In this document: positions 11,640 to 23,765 of the stretch, piece by piece | Position numbering within the stretch: the stretch's first letter is position 1 | How the letters are laid out: each line of letters opens with the position of its first letter | Assembly: GCA_900660155.1 (NCBI GenBank) | Contig: CABFPE010000050.1 | Coordinates: 258,295-322,294 of the forward strand | Source of the DNA: Hofstenia miamia | Lineage: Eukaryota; Xenacoelomorpha; Acoela; Hofsteniidae | Length of the DNA stretch: 64,000 bases | Direction: 5' to 3' | Notes under the pieces: generated by a model | What the model saw: only the letters and a program-made list of their open reading frames with translations | Told to the model about the DNA's origin: nothing | Database searches by the model: none | Translations under genes and position numbers: made by a program

Positions 11640-12300
11640 CATGGCCGAACATGGCTTTGAATGGACTCATTTTTGTCGTGGAATGAACACAGCTGTATTA
11701 TAAAAATACTCAATGGTATCGACAATGCGTTTCCAATTTTTCCTTGCAGCTCTAGAGAGAGCAAGTTAAATTAGTTTAATTAAAGTGCGGCTTAATCACT
11801 CCACTACACCATTCGACTGTGGATGGTAGGCAGTTGTAAATTCATGCAAGACTTTAAGTTCTTTGATAAGAGTCTCCATAATGTGATTATCAAACTGAGG
11901 ACCGCGATCTGAGATTCTTTCACAATTTTTTCACCAATGATCTCAGCAGTGGTGCTCTCCAAGGGGACCAATCTAGCGTACTTTGTGAAATGGTCTATCA
12001 TGACGAGGAGGTACTTGTAACCGTCATCATCATGTGACAGCTTCTCTAAGTCCATGTGGACTACTTCATTTGTCCATTCAGCTGCACGTGTTTGCAGCTC
12101 GGCTCGTTGCTCTGGGAAATGACCAGTTCCTTGCAAAAGGCAAGTTTCACATTTATCAATGACATTAAGAACAGCAGCACAAATGCCAATTGTCATGTAG
12201 CAAGTATTAAATTTTCTCTCAGTCTGTATAATACCTAAATGTCCGTGCTCATAGATTCTTCAGACCAAATCATGATGGAAGTATTCAGGTACTGCGGGGT
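11640..12300 (-). pseudogene. Integrase of Gypsy element A, broken
   Basis: The minus-strand frame shows the HHCC zinc-binding start (EHGHLG at about 12255-12235 and CETC near 12150) and the core segment VVHMDLEKLS...YLLVMIDHFTKYARLVPL around 12070-11950. The catalytic Asp of MDLEKL and the conserved VMIDHFTKY are present. An in-frame TGA lies near 12263, and after about 11900 the core breaks up, so the rest of the DDE region cannot be read continuously. Confidence 0.8.
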
Positions 12301-13130
12301 GCTTGTTATGGCTTTTGGTATAAAGTAAGCCATTCTCATTCACTGTCCAATTATACTGCTTAAAGTAGTGATTCGCGACTGGGCTGTGAGGATAGATGGG
12401 GTTCTTCTGCCTCTGAAGAATTTCGGATAGTACTTTATCATGTTGACGTGAGAAAATTTCTTCTTCAGTAATCTCCTCTTTAATTAAAACCGGCAGGATT
12501 GCTTTACCATGGCGATTGGCACTTATCTCTAGGAGAAGCTTGTATTCATTGAGAGGTATGAAGCCAAAAGGCGTCTTCTCTTCAGATGGTTTCCATAGAT
12601 CACATTCATAGCTTGGGAGAGCGGTCCAATAGTCCATGTTAAGATGAAGTCTCCCAGGGTGATGTTGGATAAAGTAAGTAAAATCGTTTAAATACTCAAT
12701 CCATCGAGTGATGATATTTGATTTGTCCCCAGAAATTTTTTTGAGCCATGTCAGGGCACTGTTGTCTGTCCTCACAGTGAAGGCTTGACTGAGGATGAAG
12801 TAGCAGAACTTCTTCAAACTCTCTACCAGAGCCAGCATCTCCGATTTGGGAGCACTCTAGTTTCACTCAGTTTTCTGTAACTTCCTGCTGAAGTACTGGG
12901 TGGGGCTCTCCACGCCCTTTATTACTTAACATGCCACTAATCACGACGGCACTGATGTCACAGTCAATGATGAATTCCTGGGTGTGATCGGGTGTGTTTA
13001 GGCTGGAGATCTTCCTAAGTTCCAGCTTCATGGCGTCCAGTTCCTCTTGTTCAGATCAGGTCCATTCAAACTCAGTATTACATTTCAGCAGGTGTGAGAT
13101 GTGCTTGGTTTTGTTAGCAAGCTCAGGGAT
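12260..13130 (-). pseudogene. RNase H region of Gypsy element A
   Basis: The frame 12838-12260 contains FTVRTDNSALTWL, the conserved C-terminal part of the RNase H domain of Ty3/Gypsy elements, followed by WIEYLNDFTYFIQHHPGRLHLNMDYW, matching the usual HxPGxxNxxAD end although the Ala-Asp is replaced. The sequence between 13130 and 12838 continues the domain in other frames with stops. Confidence 0.75.
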
Positions 13131-13249
13131 AAAAGCTCCACAATAGTTTAAGAAGTGCATGAGCCTCTGCACATCTTTTTGGGATCGCGGTGTTTTGATT
13201 TGATCCAGGTAGTCTTTTGCATCATGCTTCATTAAAATTTTACTAGGTT

Positions 13250-13836
13250 CTATAACTCATCCAAGAAAAGTAACTTGTGGCTGTATGAGTGCGCACTTAT
13301 TACCATTGACGCGCAAAGTGGCTTCATAAAGGATTTCCTATTCAGTTTCTCCATATGTTCGCTGAATGTGTTAATCACAACAAGGATATCATCTATGTAT
13401 GCAGAGATACCTGGTTCTAACATGTTGGCTCCATTCTTCAAGACGCAGGTGACATAGTGTTGAAATGTAGCCAGGATGTTACACATCCCAAAGGCCATGT
13501 ACTTCCATTTGAAAAGACCATATGGCTTAATAAAAGCTGTTTAGAAATATCTGCTGGCTTCATTGGGACCTGCCAGTAGACCTTACAAAGGTCTAGGCAT
13601 GAGAAAAGCTTATAGTGGCTCGCATCATATAACAAATCCTCAATCCGTGGAAGCAGATTTGCGTCCTTGACAGTTATATCATTGAGCTTCCAGAAGTTGA
13701 CGCAGAGATGATACTTTTCACCTTGCTTAATAAACATGGTGGGCGCAGTGTAAGGACTGTTGCTGCTTTGAATAATTCCACTTTCGATTAGATCATTGAA
13801 CATTTGCTCATAGTCATCCTTGAGAATTTTGGGCAC
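13250..13836 (-). pseudogene. Reverse transcriptase of Gypsy element A, frameshifted
   Basis: The first part (13836-13438) has the RT start (ESGIIQSSNSPYTAPTMFI), the LCVNFWKLND motif and a degraded FSCLDL site. After a frameshift near 13540-13440, the frame 13498-13250 gives MAFGMCNILATFQ and the catalytic YIDDILV. The order is that of a Ty3/Gypsy RT, and the frameshift makes it non-functional as it stands. Confidence 0.85.
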
Positions 13837-14019
13837 TCTCCGAACTGTTTAGTTTCAATTGAGTGCTGTTCGTCAACAGCTTGACCTATTCTGATTGTTC
13901 CATAATTGAAAACTTCATTCTGCCTATGTAGCAACTTAACCAGTGACTTGAGTTCTTCAGAACTTATATGCGGATGAGACTCGGCAGAAACAGTAGGGAT
14001 CCGGATGGTGTCAGAAGGT

Positions 14020-14454
14020 TCACTTAAGTCGTGAATGGCCGTAAAAATTGGCAAGCAAGCAGCAGTTCCATGCTCTAATCGAACAGGTGTGGTGATAATC
14101 TCTAATTGAAATTGTGATCTTTCCATAATTGATGACACAAGCATTACACCCCAAGAAATTGTTTCCTAGAATAATATCATAGGGCAGAGGCTGGTTGTGG
14201 GTATCAATGACAACCAAATCCACCTTGAAAAGCTCTTTGCGGATTTGCAATTCGACTTTAGGCACTCTGCCTTTCAAGGAGATGGTGTTACCTGAGGTAT
14301 CAACCAGGCAGATCACTAGAGGATCTAACTCATCTCTTCGCATGCATAATTTATGACAACAATCGTCGCTGGTGATTGATGCTAAGGCTCCGGTATCTAT
14401 GGCGGCATTGATTAACGTTCTGTTGATGTCCACAGAGGAATGATATTGGCTCAA
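14020..14454 (-). pseudogene. Aspartic protease of Gypsy element A
   Basis: The 144-residue frame carries the active site DTGA (in AAIDTGALASITSDD) and the C-terminal ILGNNFL flap-distal motif. These are the hallmarks of a retropepsin, which cleaves Gag-Pol. It lies between the gag zinc knuckle and RT, as expected for Ty3/Gypsy elements. A second frame (14144-13788) continues toward RT. Confidence 0.8.
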
Positions 14455-14623
14455 AGTAAATTGGTTGCAACTAAAACATCCTGTGCACGTTTTAGAGGAG
14501 GTGTTACTCCACTTAGTTTAAAGGACTGATTAAATCGCAATTGATGGTAGGAGGGGCTTCCTCCAAACAAGGCTCATTGATGAAAAATCCATTTCCATCT
14601 GCCATGAGATGGATCGCAGCATT

Positions 14624-15014
14624 ACAATTCGTTTTGATATGACCCTTATGGCCACAGTGATAACAGCGGGTCCGAGAATTATCAGACTTTTTCTTATTGA
14701 CAGATGTACCTAATGACGGAGGTACTTAAGTAATAGGTTGACTGAGTTTCATTTTGCCTACATTTTTTTTGATCTGGGTAGTTATACATCATGTAGACAA
14801 TGCTGAAAGCTTTCCGGATGATTACTTGAAGTTCGTCTTTGGGGTCACACTTTAGCTCCAAATGGCTATAAATGTTAGACAGAAATCCCTGACAAATGTA
14901 AGAAAACAATTCGTGCTTTGAATAGTCAGGTGTAAGTTTACTGAGGCAAAATAACCTTTCCACTTGAGTTATATAGGTACAGACATCATCCCCTTTTTGA
15001 ACAAAAGCTCGCAA
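14624..15014 (-). pseudogene. Gag capsid C-terminal part and CCHC zinc knuckle of Gypsy element A
   Basis: The frame 15014-14694 has a helical gag-like segment (GDDVCTYITQVERLF, LFSYICQGF). After a frame change, the stretch 14665-14624 encodes C-YH-C-GHKG-H-IKTN-C, a textbook CX2CX4HX4C zinc knuckle that binds RNA in Gag. The protease follows within 200 bases. Confidence 0.75.
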
Positions 15015-15343
15015 AGCAGAGTTTTATATTGATGTTTAATGTGCGGGGCACAATAATGATCTTCAAAGTGACCAATGGGTAATTGATAACCAGTTTTAAT
15101 TTCCTTGTCCAGCATCATGTATTAATTATAGGCAAGGCCCTGCAAATACATGGGAAACTGACGACATCTTGAATAGTTTGATACTGCTTCATTGTCAATT
15201 CAAACAGAAGATCAATTTTACCTGTGAAATTTAGTAGCACGGAATGTTAGTTAAAGTGATTGACAGTTTCATTTCCACTTGGTTCGAGTTGAAGAATTGA
15301 TTGAGTTAACCATGGCCAGCGTGTTGTGGCAGACCTGTTAGGC

Positions 15344-16013
15344 TCACTTGGAGACTTTGGGGTAGTTAATACAGAAACAGTAGGCACAACTGAAGTGTTG
15401 ACAGGCGCTGGAAGTCGCACTTGGAATGCAAGGACTGGGAGTAGCTATGGTAGTTAGCATTGACACTTGAGTTAAGGCAGATTGCGTAAACGTGGGACTG
15501 CAGCTTGTAAAAGATGTCGCTGGCATTACAAATTTAGGCGTCGGAGAATTTGTGGTAGGCACAGTGGAGGCACCTGGAAGGTGTGCCAAAACAAGTTGAA
15601 TAACAGTATTAGTAAAACGGGTACTAAAAGCATCAAGAACTTCGTTAAGAACATCACAAGTCACATACTCTGAATTCCCAGGCGGGGTAGGAGGCTGGTG
15701 AGGAGGTGTGCTCTCCTGATAAATCAGTTGCAGAGGGTGGAGGAGTGAGATTTTGAATCTGCAATTCCGGAGAAGTGATAATTTTGATTAGTCTTTTCTC
15801 CCTCTGCAACACTTTGGATTGCAATGAATCGACACGTCGTTTGTAATTGGCTCTCATCACGGTTTGCTGTAACAGCTTTTTGAGCCGTTCAATCTCTGCT
15901 GATTGTGGATATAAGTGTGGTGAGATGGCGTCGCATAGAAGAAAAAGATTGGTTGAATGTTCGTCGAGTAACCACTGGAGGTTATTGAGTAAATTGAGAG
16001 GGTAGAGATACAC
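15344..16013 (-). pseudogene. N-terminal Gag region of Gypsy element A
   Basis: Two overlapping frames (16013-15654 and 15664-15344) follow the leader. The first contains a charged coiled-coil-like stretch (IERLKKLLQQTVMRANYKRR and on) and ends in a Pro/Ser-rich tail. The second is Thr/Ser/Pro-rich. Position after the primer site and before the capsid-like segment marks it as gag. The frame break and low similarity to any Gag I know keep confidence moderate. Confidence 0.55.
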
Positions 16014-16332
16014 TAACTAGTATTCCATTGGTGCAAGGGGTAGCATCCTGGCCACCTACGCTTGCACAGGGGATGCTCCATGAGGGAGTCCCATTACGAG
16101 AAAAACCATCCATATTCATTAGAACAATAAAAGAAAAGAATCAAGAAAAATTCAGTAACAATCCAACAAACAATTTGAGAGTGTACTCCAGAGAGTTTAG
16201 TAGACAGAAACTAAAATGGTACACAGTGTGGTATAGGGGTTCGGTACTAAATCCAAATGCTAGAAGAAAGAAACAACAAGGTAACAACAGAAACTAGCTT
16301 AGAACATCATCAGAGCTCTGTGACAGCTCTAG

Positions 16333-16350
16333 ATCACGTCAGGGGCACCA
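16333..16350 (-). promoter_or_regulatory. Primer binding site of Gypsy element A, tRNA-Trp-like
   Basis: Directly after the LTR end ...TCTACA on the minus strand comes TGGTGCCCCTGACGTGAT. Apart from a one-base gap and a C/T difference, it matches the complement of the 3' end of animal tRNA-Trp (TGGTGACCCCGACGTGAT). It sets the strand and the LTR end at 16351. Confidence 0.75.
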
Positions 16351-17303
16351 TGTAGAATCGCGAAGGAGCTCGGACTACTCCAGCGGTACTAGGGAACTCA
16401 ATGATTTGAACAGAAGGTTGCAAAGGCTACCATCGCAGTGAGCGACCTGCATTCCAAAAGAACAACAAAGATATCAGTAATTTGCCATTGTAACAAAGTA
16501 ACAGTAAAGATCCACCAAGGACTCACTTCCAATAATGACCAACTCGCATGGCATCATGCCAAAGTGGTATCCATGAAGAGAATTCCAACCTCACAAAAGG
16601 TGCTACCCTATTTGTCTCTAGTTGTTAATTTCTAGCTCAATTAAAATGTTTCTCATTAGTTCTTATTTCTCAGCTCATGTAATAATAATAACAGCATGTA
16701 ATTGCCATGCATTCACGTTAGCCAATGGCTTGTTATCATCACAGTGTAAGGTGTTAAGTGCATGTTCGAATTGCAAGTGATCAATAAAAAGTTCTTATTC
16801 CCTATACATAATCGTGTACTTAACTTAATTCCGTCCACAATTTGGGCTGCCTGCTGGAATAAGGCGTGTTGTAGCCATAAACTCATAGGAGTAACTCCTA
16901 AATTATTGGCAGAGACTTAAGCATTGGTTATGACAAGATACACCATAATTCCTAAAACGGGTTAGCAATATTAAATAAAAGCAAACGCAGTTGAGTGAGA
17001 CAAAGTTTATTTAGCTGTGTCCTTGCTACAATTCTCTCAAGTATTTATACAAATGATCGAATTATTACCTGCAATTGCTTACACTTTTTCCAATCACGAA
17101 TTCCCTCGCAAAATTAAAGAGCAATAGCACTTTACATGATTTCGAGGAGGCAATCCAATCTAAGATCGAAATAATACACTAGAAATCGTAATGATAAAAT
17201 CAATTACGTCAAAGTGACGTCACTAATATAAATTAGAGCAAGATTTAGCTCGAAATTACAAAAGTTAATTGAAATAATAAAAGGAGGGCCCCGAGGGCCC
17301 TCT

Positions 17304-17306
<3 letters not shown>
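16351..17306 (-). repeat. 5' LTR of Gypsy element A
   Basis: The segment runs TGTAGA...TCTACA, a 6-bp inverted end pair, with the primer site abutting 16351 and a (TA)n run at the other end. The first 545 bases (plus coordinates 16351-16895) repeat at 9406-9945. On the coding strand the start is a G+C-rich palindrome (GGGCCCTCGGGGCCCTC), then a promoter-like stretch containing the CRE palindrome TGACGTCA and a second TGACGT half site at about 17206-17222. If the repeat to 9945 is instead the full LTR, the LTR is only about 545 bp and 16896-17306 is flanking sequence. Confidence 0.6.
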
Positions 17307-17337
<31 letters not shown>

Positions 17338-17458
17338 NNNNNNNNNNNNNNNNNNNNNNNNNNNNNNNNNNNNNNNNNNNNNNNNNNNNNNNNNNNNNNN
17401 NNNNNNNNNNNNNNNNNNNNNNNNNNNNNNNNNNNNNNNNNNNNNNNNNNNNNNNNNN
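17338..17458. other. Assembly gap inside a (TA)n run
   Basis: 121 Ns flanked on both sides by TATATA repeats. The repeat probably stopped the assembly. Confidence 0.95.
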
Positions 17459-19584
17459 TATATATATATATATATATTGATGAATTTAGAACCTTGTATT
17501 AGATACTATAGCAATTGAAATGCAACAATCTAACTATTTTGGATTGAGTGTGGACTCAACACCTGAATTTTTGAAAAAGCTACTGAGTGATTATGTCCTT
17601 ATTGCTGGCACTAATAAATAATGGAACCCAACAACCGCATGCATGTCTTCCTTAAAATCTGAAATGCAAAAATTTGAGAATTGAATATAACAAGCAACTA
17701 GTTTGAAGTGTGCCACCCTAAGTAGTAGTTTGACTATTTCTAAGAGAAAGAAAATCACTAGTGTCAGATTGCGAAAATATTTCAGACAAACAACACCAAA
17801 GAATAAAAAAGGGACAAATTGGAGAACGCCTATTAGATAATGTTATACTAAGTGAATGAAATAAAGTTCATGTTTACACATTTACTCAATATTGGACTTC
17901 CTTCCTTCTAATTTACACAAAAGAGTATACAAACTTGTTAATGGAAAATTTAGTGTACCGATTTTTTCCTAGGAGTCTCTCTCAAAAAAAATTGTAGAAA
18001 GAGCAACAGAGTTTCAATATTGGTTTAAGGATGTTTTCGTTAATGAGTTAGCCATTTTTGTGCGTACATTACATCAATAGAAGCTGTATGTGGTCCCTGT
18101 TCTATGCTAAAACATACTCCAAAGAAAGTCACAGAAATAATATGATGAAAGACAATGACCTGCACCGACTTTTCCGTCATTCCTTTTCTACTAATTCCTC
18201 ATCTTTGATGTTTGAATTAAGCAGTGGGCTTACCAAAGGCGTAACAGAACATTGTGACAATTTTTATGACATTGTGAACATTAACTATTCATACATAATA
18301 CGCAATTTTCGATTTTTGACTAACAGGGATTTTGTGTGGGAAAAATACAATATTACTCAAAAAGTTGTAAGTAAAAACCAGCAAGAAAATTATATTTGAT
18401 AGGTAATGAATGAATTCTAATGAATTCCATCATTTCCAGCTGTTCAAATAATGAATATCGAAATTTGACATTTGATGACGTTATCAAAATTAATTTCACC
18501 ATTTTTTTAAAATTCCAAAAGGCAAAGTTTCGTTTTAATGTCATAATGTATTCCGAGTTTGTGCTCTTGTCATTTTTACATTTTATTTTTATGCAGAATA
18601 AATATTCGTTAAAAACTTTACAGTTGAAATTTTGCTTATCTTTTTCCATGAAATTTTACATTGAAAAATGTTTTTTTTTCAAATAACTCAAGAATTATGC
18701 TTAATTCTACGTATTAGAAGCCTCAATATAACTTGTTCTTGCTTATTAACTCAGCAATAAATAATTCGCATGCATTCGTATGAAACCCCGTTAGCTAATT
18801 GTATTCGGAAGGAATGAATGCTTAATTCTGTTCTAGATGACGCGTTAGTTCATGCCAAAGGGTCCATTTTAACGCGTTAGTTTTCAAAATTGTCAACGCT
18901 ATTTTAGAGTATCCTGCTATACACGAAACAATGTATGACTATTGTAAAAATTTCCAGTGGAGGATAACCAAAATTAAATTTGTGCGAGAAGAAAGTGTAG
19001 TCAGTAGAAAATGATAAGGAGCAAACAGTATTAAAATATCGGTACATTGGAATAAAGAAGATCAAGATTCTTACCAAAAGTGTTTTGAAAAGTCACAAGC
19101 TGTAGAAACGAGAAAATCGATAGAAATTCAACTAGTTGAATTTCATAAGATTCTAGAGAGAATGGGGCATCACAAACAACACCAAGAATATTATAGTCAC
19201 AAGTGATTAATATTAAAGACTTTTAAATGCCATCTGATGACTTCAACGAGTAAAAGGTATCAAAAATGATAGTTTAAAATTTATTCAACATGATCAAACA
19301 AAATATCTATAATATACTTGGTGGCTTTTGTGATTTAGTAGTATGTGCATTTTTCCATTCGTGCTTTTTGAAAAGCCGTCAGTAATTCTCTCGCATTGAT
19401 TTCCTTTAGTTTTATTGTGATTAGTCATGTTAATAATGAAATACAGAGCCTCTCAATGATGAATATTTTGTATTAAATATTTTAAAATTGTTACAAACGT
19501 TTTTCCAACAAGGTTTACTGTTAAATTTGATTTAATAGCTAAGTTATTGTTATAATGAACTGACCAAATTACAAATTTTAGAAT
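17459..19584. other. Intergenic sequence upstream of the KIAA1143 homologue
   Basis: The only sizeable open frame is 18058-18399 (113 codons). It has no recognised domain and ordinary composition. I do not call it a gene. No other feature is evident. Confidence 0.4.
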
Positions 19585-22500
19585 ATGCCTAAGCGTTCCT
19601 CAATTGAATTTGTTGAGCAAGATGAGCCAGCGTTTATTAAGAAGATTAAGTCAAAAGTTGGCTATGTTGAGCCTCCTACTATTAATGACAAGGTAAAATT
19701 AGTTTTTAGGAATAAACGATTTTCTGTTTCTCATCAAATAAATTATCTTCTATTAAATGTATTGCATTTTTCGTAAAAATCTAAATTTCAAATATTTATT
19801 TTCAGCATCATCAAGAATTTGAGCAAGTCGGCTTGACCTGTTTAAATTGTTACGCCATTTTTTATACAACATATTGTCTGCTTAAAAGACGTTTTACTTA
19901 TTAGCGAGGTTATAGAGAGAAATAACAAATTTGCTGCTGAAACAAAATTAATATTAAATCGCCTTAAATATAATCAAATGCATAGAAAATTGTAAATTTA
20001 TTAAGTTAACTGTAGATTAATCAATAAACTATAAGCAATTAATCATTTAATTTTTTTATAAATTCAACTCAAAATATTAGTTAATTGCGCCTCACTTTTA
20101 GTATGTTAACTAGAAAATTAGTTGTAGACGGTGTCTGGATTCTCATTGCACTTTTTACTCAATATTTAATCCAGGAATGTCTGCAAGTATTTGGTAGCAA
20201 AGTCCCAATCACTTTTCTTCAGGTTTGGCTTACAGGTTTCAGCAAATTTTATGTCGTATCTGTAATAGTAAAATTATTCCAAAATAGTCTTTTTCAATGC
20301 TCTGCTTTGAAATTTTTTCGAAATACTTTCACAACCATTTCTTTTAAAATAATAGGGAAGCACTTTGAATTACTGCTAAAGATTTTCTAACACGTTTCAC
20401 CTGCATATTGTTGAACCTTGAAAAAATTCATAATTCTGATATTTATAATTAAAAATGTTAGAAGATAAACTTAATTTTGAAATAAACTCTTTACATGTTT
20501 AAAAGATATTCTGAAAAATTATTTAAATACCAACATCCAGACTCAACAATTCCAGATGCCCCATTGTTCTATATTAAACCTCAATTGTTATCTTAACTAA
20601 GGTCCAATGTTGATTTTGCAACTAAGATTTAATTATTGTAAAGTTCATTTGAAACTAAGCTTATATTGTAAAGTTGATTGAAAATAAATAATTTATTAAT
20701 TAATTTTGGTAGTTAACAACTGAAGTAATAGCAGATGGCGATGAAGGTAATTTTCCTGATGAAGCTCCAACAGTTGTTGTGCTCAATGAAGGAGACTTAA
20801 CAGAGAAGGAAGCAAAGAAAATTGAAGACAATATTATTGGTTAGTCTTATCCTTGTAAAATTTCTATGATTAACTGTTTCTCTTGTTTCTTAAAATTTAA
20901 GTTGTCTTTTTATCACCATTTTTGAAATTAGTGTGACATTTTCTTAGCCATTTCTATTCAAATTTTTGTACATCATATTTGAATGATTTCCGATGCAGTA
21001 ATGAGTTGAGAAAATGTATGGTCTAGTCTCATCATAATGCTAACCAAAATTGATCTTAAAATCGTTTATAATCTTCAAAAACTAACCAAAATTTTAATTT
21101 ATGGACCTATCACTTATTCACTATAATAAGAAGACATGTATAGCAACATCATGCTATCCGCAAATGCATACTCTTTATTTGTTTTAAAATACTGTTTTCT
21201 AAGATAATACGGTCTGGATCTTTAATATTATTTCCATAGAATGTTGAATATGACTCTCTCGCCTTTTGTAGAATTTCCTCGTATCTTTCTGTGTAAATTT
21301 TAACATCGCAATCAGTTTTGTCGTACTGCATTTAATCAGCTTTTGTCATGTGGAGAAGGACTAATTTATGAAAATTGTTTTGAACATTTAGATTGACAAC
21401 ATTAAATGTTTGTATTAGAGAACACAATTAAGTTTCAATAAAATAATTCCCGCATACGACAATTAACAAGTTTGTTTGCTTAGAAATCGTCAATCAAAAT
21501 CAAATTTGAAACTTAAAAATGACATTTCGCAATGTCCTACCCTCACTTTCGTATGCCAGTATGTCATTAGAAAACATAGGAGTAAAGCATGGATGTACTC
21601 CTACATAATTAGCAAGAAGTTCTCTAAATATGAGATAGGCAAATATTTGTTTAAAAAATGTGTAAAATTTAATATACAAACAAGTAAAATTCAACTGCGC
21701 AAAGCAGTAATACAAATTTAACACGGCGAGGTTTACTCCCCTGAGTCCCCCTCGAGTAACAATCCGTAATTTTTCATTATTTCAGTCGCTGATTAGATAG
21801 AAAATATTTATAATCTGCCCATTGTGCAATCAATTGTCGACCCCTATTTTTAGATATTGTTAAATATGAAGTATTTTGTCTCCTCAGCCTTTGCAAAATT
21901 CTCTTCATTTTTCATCCCATTGAACACTATCGTACTTTACTGTTAAAAAGACCAACCTTACGTATAAAGCGCAAATTAGTTTGCCATAGTTAGTGATTGA
22001 CTAATGAAATGTGACATTTGAATAAATGAATTGATTCCTCACATTCAACGCATTTAAGAATCAATCGAACTATTAAGGAGATCTTTTGCTGACGGCCATA
22101 TTCAGAACGTACAGTAAAAAGCGATTCGTTTGTGTGCATTTTCGCACTTTCAGAATGTATGCACGAATGGCAATTCGTCATTTAAGTGCTGCTATTGTAA
22201 TCTATCAATTACCTCGAAAATTTATTTTGTAATTTAAGTGATTTATGTATGCATGTATGTGTTTTATGATACCGTTGACTATAGTGAACATTTATTTGAA
22301 TAAAGAATCTCTTTCATGAGAATAATAACAATGTTTGCAGTGTTGCAAAGCGCCATTTATTCAAGAAAAACGTGCATATTTAATAACATTTGATTTTATA
22401 TTGTTATCAAATGATATTTGTCTGTAGCAGCATTTAATTATTTCTAACCTCTATAAATCCACATTCTTTAGACAAGAAAAAAATCAGCGATGGAAGAATA

Positions 22501-22617
22501 TCCTTTATTGAATCAACAAAGACAGTATCTAAAAAGGCTCCTTCGAAAATGGCTGCAACTAAGAATTCCTGTCTTTTGTCTTTTGATGAGGATGATGATT
22601 CCGATGAAGATACCTAG
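19585..22617 (+). CDS. KIAA1143 homologue (DUF4604 family), three exons
   Basis: Exons 19585-19692, 20713-20839 and 22472-22617 join in phase (0, then 1) over GT-AG introns of 1020 and 1632 bases and give 126 residues. The start MPKRSSIEFVEQDEPAFI and GYVEPPT match the conserved opening of human KIAA1143 (MSKRNQVSYVRPAEPAF, GYREGPT). Exon 2 holds PTVVVLNEGDLTEKEA (human PQVVVLKKGDLSVEE). Exon 3 has DGRISF and ends in NSCLLSFDEDDDSDEDT, like the human NSSLLSFD acidic end. The protein is small, charged and probably nuclear or cytosolic with no known enzymatic domain. The molecular role is not established. The gene looks intact, unlike most coding sequence in the window. Confidence 0.9.
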
Positions 22618-23604
22618 TTCATATAGGACCATTGCGTGAAGTCAAAATAGTAATTAGCCATTTTACATCAATTGATATTTTTCGGACGTTGTAAATTTAT
22701 TTTTGTTTCTATCAGAAATTGCATTGGTTGTAATTTTTATAGTTCAACTTTTCTTAGTTCAAATTCATTTATTTGCTGTGTTCGGACAATCTGAAAAAAG
22801 CTTGAGTCGTTAACAAACGCAGCTAAATTACATGTGTTGTGCTCAGCTGCTTGTGGGGGAATTTTCATAAAATTTAGATTGGTTGATTCGATTTACAGAA
22901 CATTACAAAAAAGTGGCGTTAGAAAGCTGCATAACTGGAATTTTTGTGAAGACACATTTCGTGATCTAAAGTTTATCTTATCTTATCTTTCTACATTTTT
23001 GTTGATGTGCAAGTATGCATTAATCCGAAATATGTTTTAATGCAAAGTAACCTAATCAAAACGAAATCTGTTTCTTTTGTTAATACTAAATATTTACTAC
23101 AATATTTCTTGGCATTGTGTTAGTTTAATAACTTAATCTATTTAAGATCAGTTGCAACCTATCTTGTAAATGGCATATTTGTGAGCATGCTTTGGTTTAT
23201 CACGTGGTTACAACTGTATGAATTATTCAATGTTTCTTCGATGAGTTGAAATTATTAGGATTCTTTCTCAACAACACCAATCGTAATATATTTGAAAAAT
23301 GGTTAGAACTGGAGTTCCTTAAGGTACAGTGCTCGTTCCCTGTCGCTTAAGTTGTATATTCTATATTCGCGCTTCAATAAATGAAATCAAGAACTGTGAT
23401 CTTATTGAAAAAGCAGATAACACGTGCATTTTAGTAACAGAAATCTATTGATATTATAGTATTTTATGTACAAAACAACTGTCGTGGTTATTTTTAAAAA
23501 AATGGTCAGCATTATTCTTGCTTAAAGGGAGTTATTTTTACTATTTCAATCATTTTGCAATGGTAAAATTGAAAAGAATTGTAATTTTTCAAAATTATTG
23601 TATA
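22618..23604. other. 3' flank of the KIAA1143 homologue
   Basis: AT-rich sequence without supported coding content. Part of it is likely 3' UTR. Confidence 0.4.
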
Positions 23605-23765
23605 CATGCAACCCGCCTAAGTCGGATCAACTCGGACCAATGAAAATAATCCGACTTACAAGAAATCCGAGAGATAATTTTAGGGGATTTGGTTTGTACT
23701 ACATATTGGAGTTTGTCTGTTCTTTATTAATAGTACGAGTTACGCGAAAATCCGACTTAGTCCTG
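23605..23765. mobile_element. Small Tigger/pogo-like MITE
   Basis: Both ends are flanked by TA (23603-23604 and 23766-23767) and start CA when read inward. CTAAGTCGGAT near the left end is repeated in inverted form at the right end (ATCCGACTTAG). Internal AATCCGACTTA words resemble subterminal repeats. TA target duplication and CA ends fit Tc1/mariner-type, including Tigger/pogo, elements. The left end carries about ten extra bases relative to the right. Confidence 0.4.

Larger units (their letters stand above)
9406..17306 (-). mobile_element. Ty3/Gypsy LTR retrotransposon A, about 7.9 kb, inactive
   Basis: Order on the minus strand: LTR, tRNA-Trp-like primer site, gag with CCHC knuckle, protease, RT, RNase H, integrase, linker frame, ORF3, LTR. 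This protease-RT-RNaseH-integrase order is Ty3/Gypsy. Frameshifts and stops are spread through gag, RT, RNase H and integrase. Both ends abut (TA)n, suggesting insertion into a TA repeat, although no clean target duplication can be read. Confidence 0.85.

Noticed and set aside
18058-18399. Host gene of 113 codons
   Set aside because: No domain, no splice context and composition like the flanks.
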